From NCBI GenBank assembly GCA_014529385.2, contig CM043964.1:138222529-138286528 (forward strand): a stretch of DNA of 64,000 nucleotides, in the 5' to 3' direction. Positions 44,972 to 55,380 of this stretch are shown here, piece after piece. The notes beneath the pieces were generated by a model. It did no database searches. It was not told the DNA's origin and saw only the letters and a program-made list of their open reading frames with translations. The DNA comes from Adiantum capillus-veneris. Taxonomy: Eukaryota > Streptophyta > Polypodiopsida > Polypodiales > Pteridaceae. Position 1 is the first letter of the stretch, and each line of letters starts with the position of its first letter. Both the position numbers and the translations under genes were made by a program.

Positions 44972-46561
44972 GAATCCTTGCCAACAAATACCAATAAGCA
45001 AATTGCTTATACCCACATCTTGCACAACATAAATATTTTCCATGCAGTGACTGTGTATGCATAATAGGGCTACATTACAAGGCCTGCATAGGCACAACTT
45101 TTAATTGCCCAAGCACAACACATAGCCTTTGCGATACCCTGTCGTAAAGGATGACTCCAAATAGGAAGGGGGGAGGCATTCTGAATGCAGACCTAACATT
45201 ATGACTATTAGAGGGCAATGTTTTGTGAGATGCATTGAATTTTTGCGTTTTATTGTGATGATTTTTTGACAAAATTTAGAGTATATGCCCTCATAGTAGT
45301 GTTACAGAGGAGTATGGGGACAAAATCCATATATGAGCCCCTAGGGACATGTGTATAGTGTACATAGCTTTTAGATTTCTATTTGAATGGTTTTTCTTTT
45401 GTTGAGTTGTTTTAAGATTTTCTTTGTTTATTATTAAGAAAAATATTTAAAAAAATCCATAATCCACATGAAGAAAAGACTGATGAGAGGTCTGAGCACT
45501 ACAAAGAGAAGAAGGTACAGGAAAACGATGAGAACTTCACGAAGTATGTCTCAGCAGCCATTACAAAAGCCGAAGAACTTGTCACAAAGCAGTGTCAACA
45601 TGCAACCGACAAGTCATACAAGTCAGATTCGAGTAGCTAAGCCACAAAATGAGTGAGGTGTTAGTCCCAAAGCTTCAAGTAATATTCTCTGTGGTCTAAG
45701 CGTCTTAGCTATTCTAGGTACTGCTCAAGATGGAAGAGTTGAGCATATTTACGTTGTGTCGCTCATGCTGGTATAGGTGAGCAAAAGAGTCGAAGTCTAA
45801 ATACTTAAGTCTGGTGAAGTGAAGGAGAAGGTCCAAAAGACACTCACGTACTGAGCACAGTGAGATACAAGTGAAGAAACTTCAACGTCGACAACCCTTC
45901 TTGGAAAGGTGGAAGCTATTGAGACATCTTTTGATGTCACATGTGCTACATTTATTCCTCGAAACACCCATCATCTCCTTCTTTCACATTGCATGCTTTT
46001 GTTGACAAATTTCTCATATGCATATAGAGTGTCCCATAATTGGCACTTGCATCAGGCACTCTTTCCGTGTTTCACCCAAGCACTCACCTTTCATGAACAA
46101 GTACTTCACGTTCAACTGCTCAACTCCAATAAGAGCGTATACCAAAGGCATTTTTTTTCCCACCGGGTTTTTTCCCTTTGGTCATCCAGATTTTAGACCC
46201 TAATCTAAAGACACCTATCACCATCCTCTTGTACATATTCCTTCTACATCAAGAATAAGGAAATGCTACTCAAATCAATTGACAAATGAATTGGAGCACC
46301 AATTTCAGATCATAGCATACTTCTCCTCAATGGCGAGTCGAAGAATGGCCTACAATGACAAAGCTACAGACAACACTAACAACATGATTGCACAGGAACA
46401 AATAAGTCCCTGATGAAGAAGAGCAGACATAAAAGTAATCAGAGGATCTCAAAAGATGAATGGTTACGATGATAGATGTCCGCTCTAATGGATCATAGTT
46501 CTTGTTGTGGTTTGACAAAGTTACAAGCAGTGCAATAGATGAAGCCAAAATGACAGCAAAG
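44972..46561 (+). other. Element F 3' spacer
   Basis: No credible gene. It contains a T-rich stretch (45370-45460), a phrase TTTCCCACCGGGTTTTTTCC near 46157, and the first copy of a direct repeat (46393-46455) whose second copy is at 46598-46658, just before the helicase. Confidence 0.6.
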
Positions 46562-46598
46562 TGTTGACCGCTGGGTCAACAACACAACATAACTCAAG
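46562..46598 (+). repeat. Isolated copy of the first ~37 bases of the F LTR
   Basis: TGTTGACCGCTGGGTCAACA and the following AC-ACAACATAACTCAAG match the LTR start (36647 and 47210) and then diverge. It lies about 85 bases upstream of the helicase fragment. It looks like a scar of aberrant reverse transcription or recombination involving the LTR end. Confidence 0.8.
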
Positions 46599-46658
46599 AA
46601 CAAAGAAGTCCTCAATGACAAAGAGCATACATAAGGGTAATTAGAGGATCTCAAAAGC

Positions 46659-47240
46659 TTGTCCTTGATAAAGTCCTGGATTTGGCCTGATAGACAGACT
46701 TTGCATTGGAGTGCAACTTGGCCTAAAGAAGTTAAGGGTTTAGCCATACAATTTCTACAAAATCCTTACAAAGTTGTCATTGGCTCACAAGATCAGAAAG
46801 CCAATCACTCAATTCTACAAATTGTAGAAGTTGTTTCTGAGAATCACAAATACTCTGAATTGACAGATTTGCTGGAGCAAGTGATGGACGGAGCTTTCTC
46901 TATCCATGATAATAAGAGTCAAGTTAAACGACATTGGGTTCTTTTTGAATTTAGATCTGGTAGTAGACCTATAATGATTGAAACAGATGCTGCAGCTCGG
47001 AGCGTGGATGTGAAAGACATAAAGTTCGTCATCAATTATGATTTTCCTGAATCATGTGAAGACTATGTACATTGGATTGGACGAACAAGACAAGCTACTG
47101 CAAAGGCTATAGTCTATACTTTCTTTACAACAACAAAACGACAGCAAAGACCACATCTCCATCAACAATCAGGTCATGTCGGGGACGACATGAACGGGGA
47201 AGGGGGGAATGTTGACCGCTGGGTCAACAACATAACATAA
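46659..47240 (+). pseudogene. Captured host DEAD-box RNA helicase fragment (DBP2/p68-like)
   Basis: Homology begins near 46686. RQTLHWSATWPKEVKGLA is motif III (SAT) with the family's WPKEV, followed by FLQNPYKVVIGSQDQKANH. LLEQVMDG is joined directly to AFSIHDNKSQVKRHWVL, omitting about 26 residues that carry motif IV in plant DBP2-like proteins. Then come FRSGSRPIMIETDAAARSVD (motif V; family ATDVAARGLD), VKDIKFVINYDFPESCEDYV and HWIGRTRQA (motif VI; family HRIGRTGRA). Homology ends near YTFFTTTK (about 47135). Key Arg and Gly are lost, so no helicase activity is expected. The frame has no stop and runs through the polypurine tract into the 3' LTR (TAA 47240). No intron is visible. Confidence 0.88.
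47196..47209 (+). other. Element F polypurine tract
   Basis: GGGGAAGGGGGGAA directly before TGTTGACC, the plus-strand primer. Confidence 0.9.
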
Positions 47241-48162
47241 CTCAAGTTTCGTACCAAACTCTTATCTTTTGCGAGTTATGAAATGCTGCGGATTATGGCT
47301 ATAAACATCATTTGTAATGAGTAGTTATTCTAGCTTTAGAAGTCGGGGTGCAATGGCACTTTCAGATTGTAAATACAAAGCCATTTGACCCTTTCAACCC
47401 CATTTTTGGAAACCTAAGGTAGCCTTAGTATATAAGGTACCTAGGTCATTTTGTAAAAGGACTTTTTTCATAATCAAAACTTTAGCGCTGCCGTCTACTG
47501 TGTGTGAGAGAGAAAGAGAGTGAGCATGAGCTTTATCCTCTCGCTACGCCCGGCTCGCTCAACACATTGGAGATCTGATTGCACCTTGTTGTAGGCTCGA
47601 GGAGAGCTACGTGACAACGCCAAGCATTCCACGCGAGACGAAGTGCACACGCCGACGCATCTATGAGCTATTTGTGGGCGTAAGTGTATCAAACGATGTC
47701 TGTGTTCTGCATGCTAGTAGTCTATAGAATCGTGGTGATGTAAGCTATGCATAGGTACTCAAAAATTTCAGTTTCGGTCACTTTCAAAATTCGGCTCTGT
47801 CATCCTACGCGTTTTCCGCAGACGGGTTTAGAGTGAGGGTTTTGAGTGTAGAAGCTTAGGGACAGGTGTATCCTAGTGAAGGGATGGCGTTCCTTAAGTT
47901 TCGTACGAATCTGGCATGATTAGGTGAGTTACCTTCCGTATGTGTGTATGTGGCTAGGTGGTGTAGTTGAGAGCAATGAGGTTCTTGATTGTGGTTTAGT
48001 TGGGCTTCCAGAGTGTTGTATGTGTAGGATGGTCTCAACCTGACAAGCTAAAGAGATTTCCTTCGTGTGCCTATGGTGCCATCTGTGTCCTTGATTGACA
48101 TTATGTTGATCTAGGTAGTGTTTGTATGCACTTCATGGGTGTGTGAGTCGCTCCGTCCAACA
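47210..48162 (+). repeat. Element F 3' LTR
   Basis: 953 bp, TGTTGACC...GTCCAACA, matching the 5' LTR including the TATA-like box (47429) and half-palindrome CATCCTACGCG (47801-47811). TCACC follows as target duplication. Confidence 0.93.
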
Positions 48163-51060
48163 TCACCCTACCAACTAAATCCAAGTTGAATGAAGACGGC
48201 CAAGGCAACATACTTGTCAAGAGAACAGCTTGAAGAAAACAACACCACAATTTTTACAGGCAAGTTCAAGAGCGAGGAAGGACACCAAGTAGAGCTGCAA
48301 ATGCTACCAAAGGAGATATATGATGTAGCTGCAAAGCTAGACACCAAAGAAGCCAACAGAAGGCTAGGCCTAAGAGACTTCTACGACCAGGAACCATGCA
48401 ACGTAGATTTCTAGAAAGAATATGAGCTACTATCCACAATCAAAGAGGATGGGTCAGCCCAAATCATCGACCAACAAGGACAAAAAGTAAAAGTAGTAAT
48501 CACAAAAGAGATTGTGGCTGAGGCACTGAAGCTATCGACTGAAGGAATGACAATGCGAGCCCGAGACAGAAAGACAGCAGGCACATTCACCAAGGAGGCT
48601 GTTGATGCAACTTTTACTGACCTCATCCAAAGGCAAGTGGAAGAACCAGCTCGTCTATACCATCAGCACTTCCACTTTTTATCAAAGAGACCGCCACGGT
48701 ACACCACCCCAAACCATGTGGTTGCAACTACCTTCACCCAAGTGTTGAAGTCGACAACCAGGCAGCCAATTGATCATGGGTAGTGTGTGTTGACAACGCT
48801 GAAGGGCACAAAGAAACAAGGTAAACATATATGGGCATGCCTTAAGTGCGGACAAGAATAGCATATCATGCTATTGGTGTGGCCAACAATTTGTCACCAG
48901 CCCCAGATCAGAACACATGGATTGTGTCTGCACACCCTTCTCCTAGAACCACACATTCATCAAAGAGAGTTTATAAGTCAGATGGAGAATCTTCCAAAAG
49001 CTCCCACAAAGCTCATAGTAGTGAGAGCTCGGACAATGAGGAGAGAAGGACCAAAATTGAAGAAATGAAGAAGAAAGCTGTAGTTGCACATCAAGAAGAA
49101 CCTTAGCAAATGAAGGCAAGGTTTGAAAGAGAAAAACAAACTTATGAAAGAAGCCAGCAAGCTGCAGGTGAGGACCTGGAAAGGTGGGTTCTAAGAGAGA
49201 TAAGGGGACCCAGAACCAAAAACCCTACAAGGAAAGAAGCAGAGGACCCAGAGACTTTCTTGAACGCATGTATGCGGAAGTAGAAGCCCTAAAGTTGAAA
49301 AAAGCTCAAGAAGCTGAGAGGAAAGCAAGGGAGGAAGTGGCCAAACAACAAAGACAAGCGGAGGCTACAAAACAAAGTGAAACACATCACGACCAAGGGG
49401 AGATGTCTTCAAAGCCCACCTCACCCGCTACGGAGCAGGCAGACCATCCAATGCCAAGCACTCGCCCTTCACCAATAGCTAAACCCAATGAGGGCAAGGA
49501 AGCCAAAGAAAAATAAATTGTACCGCAGGCAACAACCAATTTTGAGCAGCCAAAAGAAACCAAACAAACTAGAGCTAAACCTTCTACTATTACCAAACAA
49601 GAAACAACAGAGGCATCCACAAAGCCTCAAGCAACAGAAGCAGCCAAGGCAACTGCAACGCCTCAAGGAGAAGTAGAACCCCCAGCGCAACCACAAGCAG
49701 CCACCACAGCACCAACGAAGGAGCCATAAACCAAAATGGTTGAAACAGAGTCTGAAGAATGGGAAACAAACGACAAAGTCATTATGCAAGTCAATGAATA
49801 TGCCAAGCAGATGCAGGTAATGAACAAAAAAATGCGAACAGCAGCACTTAGCCACAGTGCTAAGGCTAGAGATCTTGAGCTAGTTATTGATGCTCTACAG
49901 GGAGAGCTAGATGGCAGGATGAGCATAACCTTAGATCTCTAAAGACAAGTCAAAGAGCTGAAATTTGAAGTCGAACAACACCAGCTGGAAATAGAGAAAC
50001 AGCAGAAAGAAATGGAGGAGCTGGGAGAACTTGTAACCAAGTTATCCGATGCCTGCAAGACCAAAGAGCAACAACTGACAGAGGTAACAACTGAACTCAT
50101 AACCACTACTCTGCCAGTATAAAAGATCCAAGTGCAGCTTGATGTAGTGAATGCTTCTCTGCAGTACTCTGAGCAAAGGATTAACGATCAAACAACATTT
50201 TTGAGACAGGTAAGGGAAAATCCTATTTTCGCCTCGATCAAAGGTACAATTGAAGTCTATAAGACTTTGAAAAATAGAAACAAGGATCTCAAATTAGAGA
50301 TAAAGGTAGAGCAATCACAAAGAAGAGACCTTGCACTGATGCGGGTCCAAAGAGAGGAGCAACTGCTCAAAGAGATAGCTGAACTAAAGAGAGTCAATCA
50401 ACTACTGAGAGAGGGACAACCAAAACATCAAGAAGAAGCCGATACCTCTGAGCAACCAATTGTTGACATTCCATCAGACTCTTTTGCTGAGATGGAAACA
50501 CAGATGACAGAAGAGCTAGGAGAAGAAGAAGATTTTCAGGTACCACTGGCTGATGCTAAGCAAGTGCCCACGGTCCAGCTTTCTAAAGCTAAGGAAGATG
50601 CACTAACGGAACAGGTTGCCCAGGAGACAGATGCCAAATGGAAAGCAGCAATGGATTGGGAGTTGAGAATTCTTCACTCAGTCAATGTAACTCAACTCAC
50701 TGCCAACCAAATCAATGCACAGTGGCATCAGCAATCATTGCCATACCCTTTGATCAAAGAAGAGCTATTATAGGTAAAAGAAAGACTATACAAGGATATG
50801 TAGGCAGAAGGCACAAAGGATATCCATCCCAAGTGGAGATAGACCTGGTTGACCAAGAATCCAAGATAACTGATTCTGTTCACAAGAGCACCTACCGCAT
50901 TACACAGAGACCCAACCTTTTGTTATGTACCAAGGGTAAGGACATGGCAAGCATATAAAGCACTGAGAAAGAAGCGGCCTGCATGGTTGAATTATCCACG
51001 ATTACCAGCTCCAGAGCAGGGAACACCGACAATGGAATACATGGGAGAACCATTATCCAC
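48163..51060 (+). pseudogene. Element H second ORF: coiled-coil protein related to that of A
   Basis: This region resumes where F interrupted element H. 48190-48414 (NTTIFTGKFKSEEGHQVELQ) and 48421-48783 (GSAQIIDQQGQKVKVVIT, KEIVAEALKLSTEGM) correspond to 19.65-20.05 kb in A. Then come charged Lys/Glu/Gln-rich coiled coil (49184-49516, 49736-49942) and a 213-codon frame (50132-50773: EIKVEQSQRRDLALMRVQRE, EEQLLKEIAELKRVNQLL) ending in a globular part with WKAAMDWELRILHS. Several stops separate the pieces. It probably encodes a self-associating protein. The right end of H is not clear. Confidence 0.55.
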
Positions 51061-52310
51061 ATCAAAATCGGAATTTGACATGGCATGATCGGGTGAAGTA
51101 ATTGGCTGCGGTGTAGAGGGTATAGAGGAAATCCCAAGTTGCAGGATGCACAAACTTCTTTGCTGATGAGACAACTTGATCTATGACTGTTAGATGGGGG
51201 AAATGGATGAGTTGTGTACGCATGATTTTGCCCCAGCATTTTAAGTATGTCTTTGTAGAACTCCAACTTGTGAACATCTTGGTCAATAAATTTTTGCACC
51301 CTATCCCTCTTTGCCTGGCAAGTTGTCTCACACTTCTCATAGTTAGGCAGCTTTGAAACTCGTAGAAGCTATAAAACTTCCTTTGCAGCTTTAATGTCAG
51401 CATGGAGTGTTATGATTTCCTTCCTTTTTGCAGTTTCACTTGCTACCTCTATTGCTTCCAATTGGCACTGAGAATCTACCAACTTCTTTTGAAATACAGC
51501 TATGCCATAATCGCATGTATGCAAATAAATGGGTGGTTGTCTGCAATAGTGGCAAGTAAGCTTGCCTCCAAGTCCGTTGCAATACTCGCCCATGCAAGGT
51601 AATTTTAGCATACTTCCATTGAAATGAGTTTTGTTTGACTTCCCAAAATTAACTGATTTGGGATAGCTTTCATTAAAACACTTTAGGGTACCTACACACC
51701 GATTTTTGTGACACACTCCAGGAAATGTGATGTTCAAGGTTTGCGGTTTGGTATGTTCCATAGCATCCATTGGATGAACCTTTCATAAGGTTGGTGGAAA
51801 CTCAAACACCATGTTACCATTGTACACCTTTGATATTTCCGACACTTATTTGGTTTCCACTCTCTTGGAAAGAAGCTTTGTCAAGGTGTTGGGCCTTGTC
51901 ATTGCATTAAAAAATGACAAAATACTATTTGTTCTTCTTACCTCGGTTGAGTTCTACAATGTTTGCTCCCCAAAGAGTTGTTCCTTGCTTGGACTAGTAA
52001 GGTCTATGTATGGAACATCCACCAAAGGAGCATCCACGCCACTTGAATTTGAGACTGTGCCATCTTTGACTAGCACCACGAACTTTGTAGAGAAAGATTC
52101 GTCCACAATATAAAACTCCTCTTCGAAGTGATTGCTTGTTTTTTCTAGTGGCACTGTTAGCTCTTCACTCCCAACCATGACAATTGCATGTAGAGCAGTA
52201 AATATTTGTGGAGCAACATGCACTTGTAGATATTTCACCCCAAAAATAATCTTCCGATTGGTAAAGGGAAAAGTTCTTTCAAAAGAAGGGAAGACTATAA
52301 TGCACGACAT
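50970..52310 (-). pseudogene. Unrecognised Cys-rich reading region (minus strand)
   Basis: Three minus-strand frames follow one another: 52310-51954 (VGSEELTVPLEKTSNHFEEE, FVVLVKDGTVSNSSG), 51770-51369 (NITFPGVCHKNRCVGTLKCF, LPCMGEYCNGLGGKLTCHYC, an alpha-helical tail) and 51299-50892 (VHKLEFYKDILKMLG). The spaced C-x2-C pairs suggest a zinc-binding module. Frames are linked by stops, and GTAAGA-like bases near 51930 could be an intron start, so a decayed host gene or a transposon gene are both possible. I do not recognise the family. Confidence 0.35.
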
Positions 52311-52515
52311 GGTAGTAGAGTTGAAAAAATAAGCACTATATTGAAAAAATGAGAGTGAAAGTGCTTAATTGTGGTTAGAAGAGTTTAAAGAGAAAAGTTC
52401 TTTCAAAAAAAGGGAAGACTATAGTGCACCACATGGTAGTAGAGTTGAAAACATAAGCACTAGATTGAAAAAATGAGAGTTAAAGTGCTTAATTGTGGTT
52501 AGAAGAGTTTATGAC
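52271..52515 (+). repeat. 124-bp tandem duplication
   Basis: AAGTTCTTTCAAAA starts at 52271 and again at 52395. Both copies continue through AGGGAAGACTATA, CATGGTAGTAGAGTTGAAAA and GCTTAATTGTGGTTAGAAGA with few differences. No gene lies between here and the CT-rich block. Confidence 0.9.
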
Positions 52516-52597
52516 ATTTTATATTAATCTTAGTAGTTATTAATTGTATTTAACAATTTTTTGAAATCCAAATTCAAGTAATTGTGTAAAAATTGCA

Positions 52598-52598
52598 T

Positions 52599-52644
<46 letters not shown>

Positions 52645-52814
52645 GTCCTACCTCCCTCTCTCTCTCTTCTCACCCCCCTCCCCTTCCCTAGTGGAAAGAG
52701 CCCCCCCGCTCTCTCTCTCTCTCTTCTCCCATCCCACTCTCCCCGTGGGCCCCGACCACCCTCTCTCACTCTCTCCCCCACCTCTCTCTCTCTTATCACC
52801 CCCTCCCCTTCTCG

Positions 52815-52870
<56 letters not shown>

Positions 52871-52945
52871 ACCCCCTCCCCTTCCGTCGTGTGAAGCGCA
52901 CCCCCCCTCTCTCTCTCTCCACCCCTCCCCCTATGGGAAGAACCC

Positions 52946-52981
<36 letters not shown>

Positions 52982-53045
52982 CCGCCTTCCCTTCCATGTG
53001 TGAAGCGCCTCCCCCCTCTCTCTTTTCCCGTGGGAAGCGTCCCCC
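52598..53045 (+). repeat. CT-microsatellite block with a repeated C-rich unit
   Basis: Pure CT tracts (52598-52641, 52819-52866, 52950-52982) alternate with related C-rich units: CCCCTCCCCTTCC, then GTG-GAA(G)AGC or GTGTGAAGCGC, then a C run of 6-8 and CT again. At least four such units occur. All the long SLSLSL and RERERE frames here are spurious. Confidence 0.9.
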
Positions 53046-53089
53046 ACCCCTTGGGGGGGTCACTGGATTATTATGTGACTATCATGTGA

Positions 53090-53296
53090 GTGCATCAAAG
53101 GGGTTCATCCGGTTTGGGTTGAGTTTGTGGGACTACCTAGCTGGCTATGGGAAAATCTCATGATGCTTGCTAGTCAACTGGGCATTCCCTTATTTATACC
53201 TAATAAGAGAGGGTTTGGCAGAACCTCAAATAGAGTGTGTATAGGCTGGGATGTGTCTAAAACGCCACCTAAGAGCATGGTTATCAATGTCGGAGC
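53090..53296 (+). pseudogene. LINE K ORF1, left part (DUF4283-like)
   Basis: HPVWVEFVGLPSWLWENLMM, ASQLGIPLFIPNKRGFG and SNRVCIGWDVSKTPPKS are the conserved blocks of the DUF4283 RNA-binding domain in plant L1 ORF1. The frame is cut at 53296 by the target duplication of copia J and resumes at 59074 with the zinc knuckle that normally follows. A TGA lies upstream near 53075, so the 5' end may be truncated. ORF1 proteins bind LINE RNA. Confidence 0.8.
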
Positions 53297-53528
53297 TGTT
53301 AAAGAATATGATGTTAAAGCATATGTCCGTTGTGCTATGGGCGGCCGGACACTGACTATACTATGTTGTAAATATACTTTGGATAATAGTTCAAAATGAA
53401 GGAGAGTGAGAGCAACACGTTGAATGGCTACTGCTGCTGGGTAACGTGTGTGTGTGTGTGTCTTGATGTGTGTTAGTGTGTGTGCATAATCGTCTTTCCT
53501 ACCTTCTCCATCACCTGCGCACTCTACA
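53297..53528 (+). repeat. Element J 5' LTR
   Basis: TGTTAAAGAATATGATG through CACTCTACA, 232 bp, with a short TG microsatellite (53448-53460). It matches the 3' LTR. Confidence 0.95.
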
Positions 53529-53531
53529 AAG

Positions 53532-53543
53532 TGGTATCAGAGC
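53532..53543 (+). other. Element J primer-binding site (initiator tRNA-Met)
   Basis: TGGTATCAGAGC, three bases after the LTR. Bases 53544-54433 are a leader without a credible gene. Confidence 0.93.
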
Positions 53544-54433
53544 TCAGTTTAAGGAGCTACAGTCAATACACAGATTTTCGCAGCTCTGGAAAACAGCCAA
53601 AAAGAGAAGTTTTTTTGTCATAAATCCCTCACCCGAACTCGGAATACAGTGATCCAGGAGTCTATCTTTATGTTTTGGGGCATTTCGGACGCATTGGCAT
53701 ACTCAAATTTTCCAAAATCTGCCAAAAAGATTCTGTAGCAAACAACCAGCTCACACAGGCATAGGAGATTTCCATTGCACTCGGCAGTAGATCTACAGGT
53801 TACAGGTGAATAATTCAGCATTTACACAGGTTTTGGAGAGCAACATAGAGCTTTTGCATCATGATATTGTGTTATCAAAGATTATGTTTGGTTGTTGTGG
53901 GTCCATTATGGACAGTTGCCTATGTAAGAAAGGTTGTGGGAAGAAGTTGAGGCGGTTATATTGTCAGATTGAGTACTTTGTGGTTATGTATGGATATGTG
54001 GTTAATGTATTTTGAAAAATTGTAGCCTTTGTGAGGGTTGAGTGAGGTTTTTTGAAGCCTTGCCTTGGGAGATTTGGTACCTTGGCAATGTGGATTAGTT
54101 ACTGGAGCGAACCTCCGACTGGCCCCGCTAAAGACCTCATATGTCATTTACAACTATGGGATGAAGGTGGATGTATGGATATGTGGTACAATACAGCGTA
54201 TGGATTGCATTTTCATAGAGGTCCATGTGGACATTGTTTTAGATTATTTATGCATAGTATTGAGTCAGTCTGTGGCAAAGTGAGTCAGTGGATTTTTCCT
54301 TGGCAGTGAGAGATTTTCTGTCAGTGTTTATGAGCACTTTGGTTGAGATTGTCACTTGAGATATTGTCCAAATACAAACGGAACTTTGCTGAAATTTTGT
54401 CAAAATCCTTTGGAAGCAATTGAGAGAGTGAAG

Positions 54434-55380
54434 ATGGCAAAAAGTTCAACTCAAGTCACACAGATTGTTGGAGAGAAGCTAACTAGAGAGAACTACAACA
54501 TATGGTCTTACGGGATGGAGAACTTTATCATGGGTAAAGGTTTATGGGACTACATTACAAGCAAACAAGAGTGTCCCGAGGTTGGTTTGGAACCAAACAG
54601 AGAGAATGTTGAAGCATATAAAACATGGCAAGCAGGAGTAGAAGTTTACAAGAAGTGGATTGAGAATTCAAGGAAAGTGATGCATTGGATTTCACTATGC
54701 ATTAGTGACTTCTTTATACCACATGTGAAGAAGGCTCAATCTCCAAAGAAAGCATGGGAGATACTAGCAAGGATGAACAGCTCCAATACAGAACAACAAA
54801 AAGTTCACTTGAAGCAAAGGTTACATTGTGTATGGTGAAGAAATAGATCCATATCAGATTATGTGACAGAGATAAAGAAAATACAAGAAGATCTTGCGAG
54901 CATTAATGTTAAAGTTCCAGATGATGACTTAGTTTCAGTGACATTGAATGGTTTGGGACCGGAATACAAGTCATTGGATACATCTATATCTGCTCGAGGA
55001 CACATGCCTGCTTTTCAAGAGTTAGTAAACCTTTGTTTTCAAGAAGAGGTGAAGTTAAGCAAGTCAGGTCCTTCTACATCAAAAAACAATTCCAGAGATC
55101 ATGTTTTTTACTCTAGAGGTCGTGGAAAGAATAGAGGTGGAAGAGGAAACTATGGTCGTGGAAACAATGCTGGAAGAGGTCAATGGCAAAACCAACAAAG
55201 TCAAAGTTATAATGATTACAGCCATAGAGGCAGGGGGAGAGCCCAACCTCGTGGACATGGAGGTGGAGGATTTGTACATCCTCAAAGAGATGGATACAGT
55301 AACAGATGTGGCATTTATGGTCACTTTGAAAGAGAATGTTATACAAGGCTAAATCAAAATCGTGATCGTGGTGGAAGAGG
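54434..55380 (+). pseudogene. Element J gag
   Basis: ATG 54434 (MAKSSTQVTQIVGEKLTREN) starts a copia Gag. YNIWSYGMENFIMGKGLWDY and KKAWEILARMNSSNTEQQKV are the UBN2-type blocks. A frameshift near 54835 is followed by DYVTEIKKIQEDLASINVKV, GLGPEYKSLDTSISARG and an Arg/Gly-rich stretch. The zinc knuckle reads SNRCGIYGHFEREC, with the first Cys replaced by Ser. Confidence 0.88.

Larger units (their letters stand above)
36647..48162 (+). mobile_element. Element F: non-autonomous Athila/Tat-like LTR retrotransposon with captured helicase
   Basis: An 11,516-bp element with both LTRs (956 and 953 bp, a few percent different by eye), a perfect tRNA-Asp primer site, a polypurine tract and flanks CCACC (36642-36646) and TCACC (48163-48167), a 5-bp duplication with one mismatch. 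It encodes Gag, a coiled-coil spacer, a retropepsin and a Trp-Pro-Lys repeat tail, then a DEAD-box helicase fragment. No RT, RNase H or integrase exists, so those must come from a partner such as a G-like element. It is inserted between the two halves of element H. Confidence 0.92.

Noticed and set aside
46659-47240. Functional host helicase gene
   Set aside because: It lacks motifs I, Ia, Ib, II and IV, has damaged motifs V and VI, and lies within the borders of element F.
48163-48167. Exact target duplication for element F
   Set aside because: The flanks are CCACC and TCACC; one base differs, so I report it as imperfect rather than exact.
52530-53163. 193-codon Ser/Leu/Pro-rich frame
   Set aside because: It is a translated CT-rich repeat block with no non-repetitive domain.
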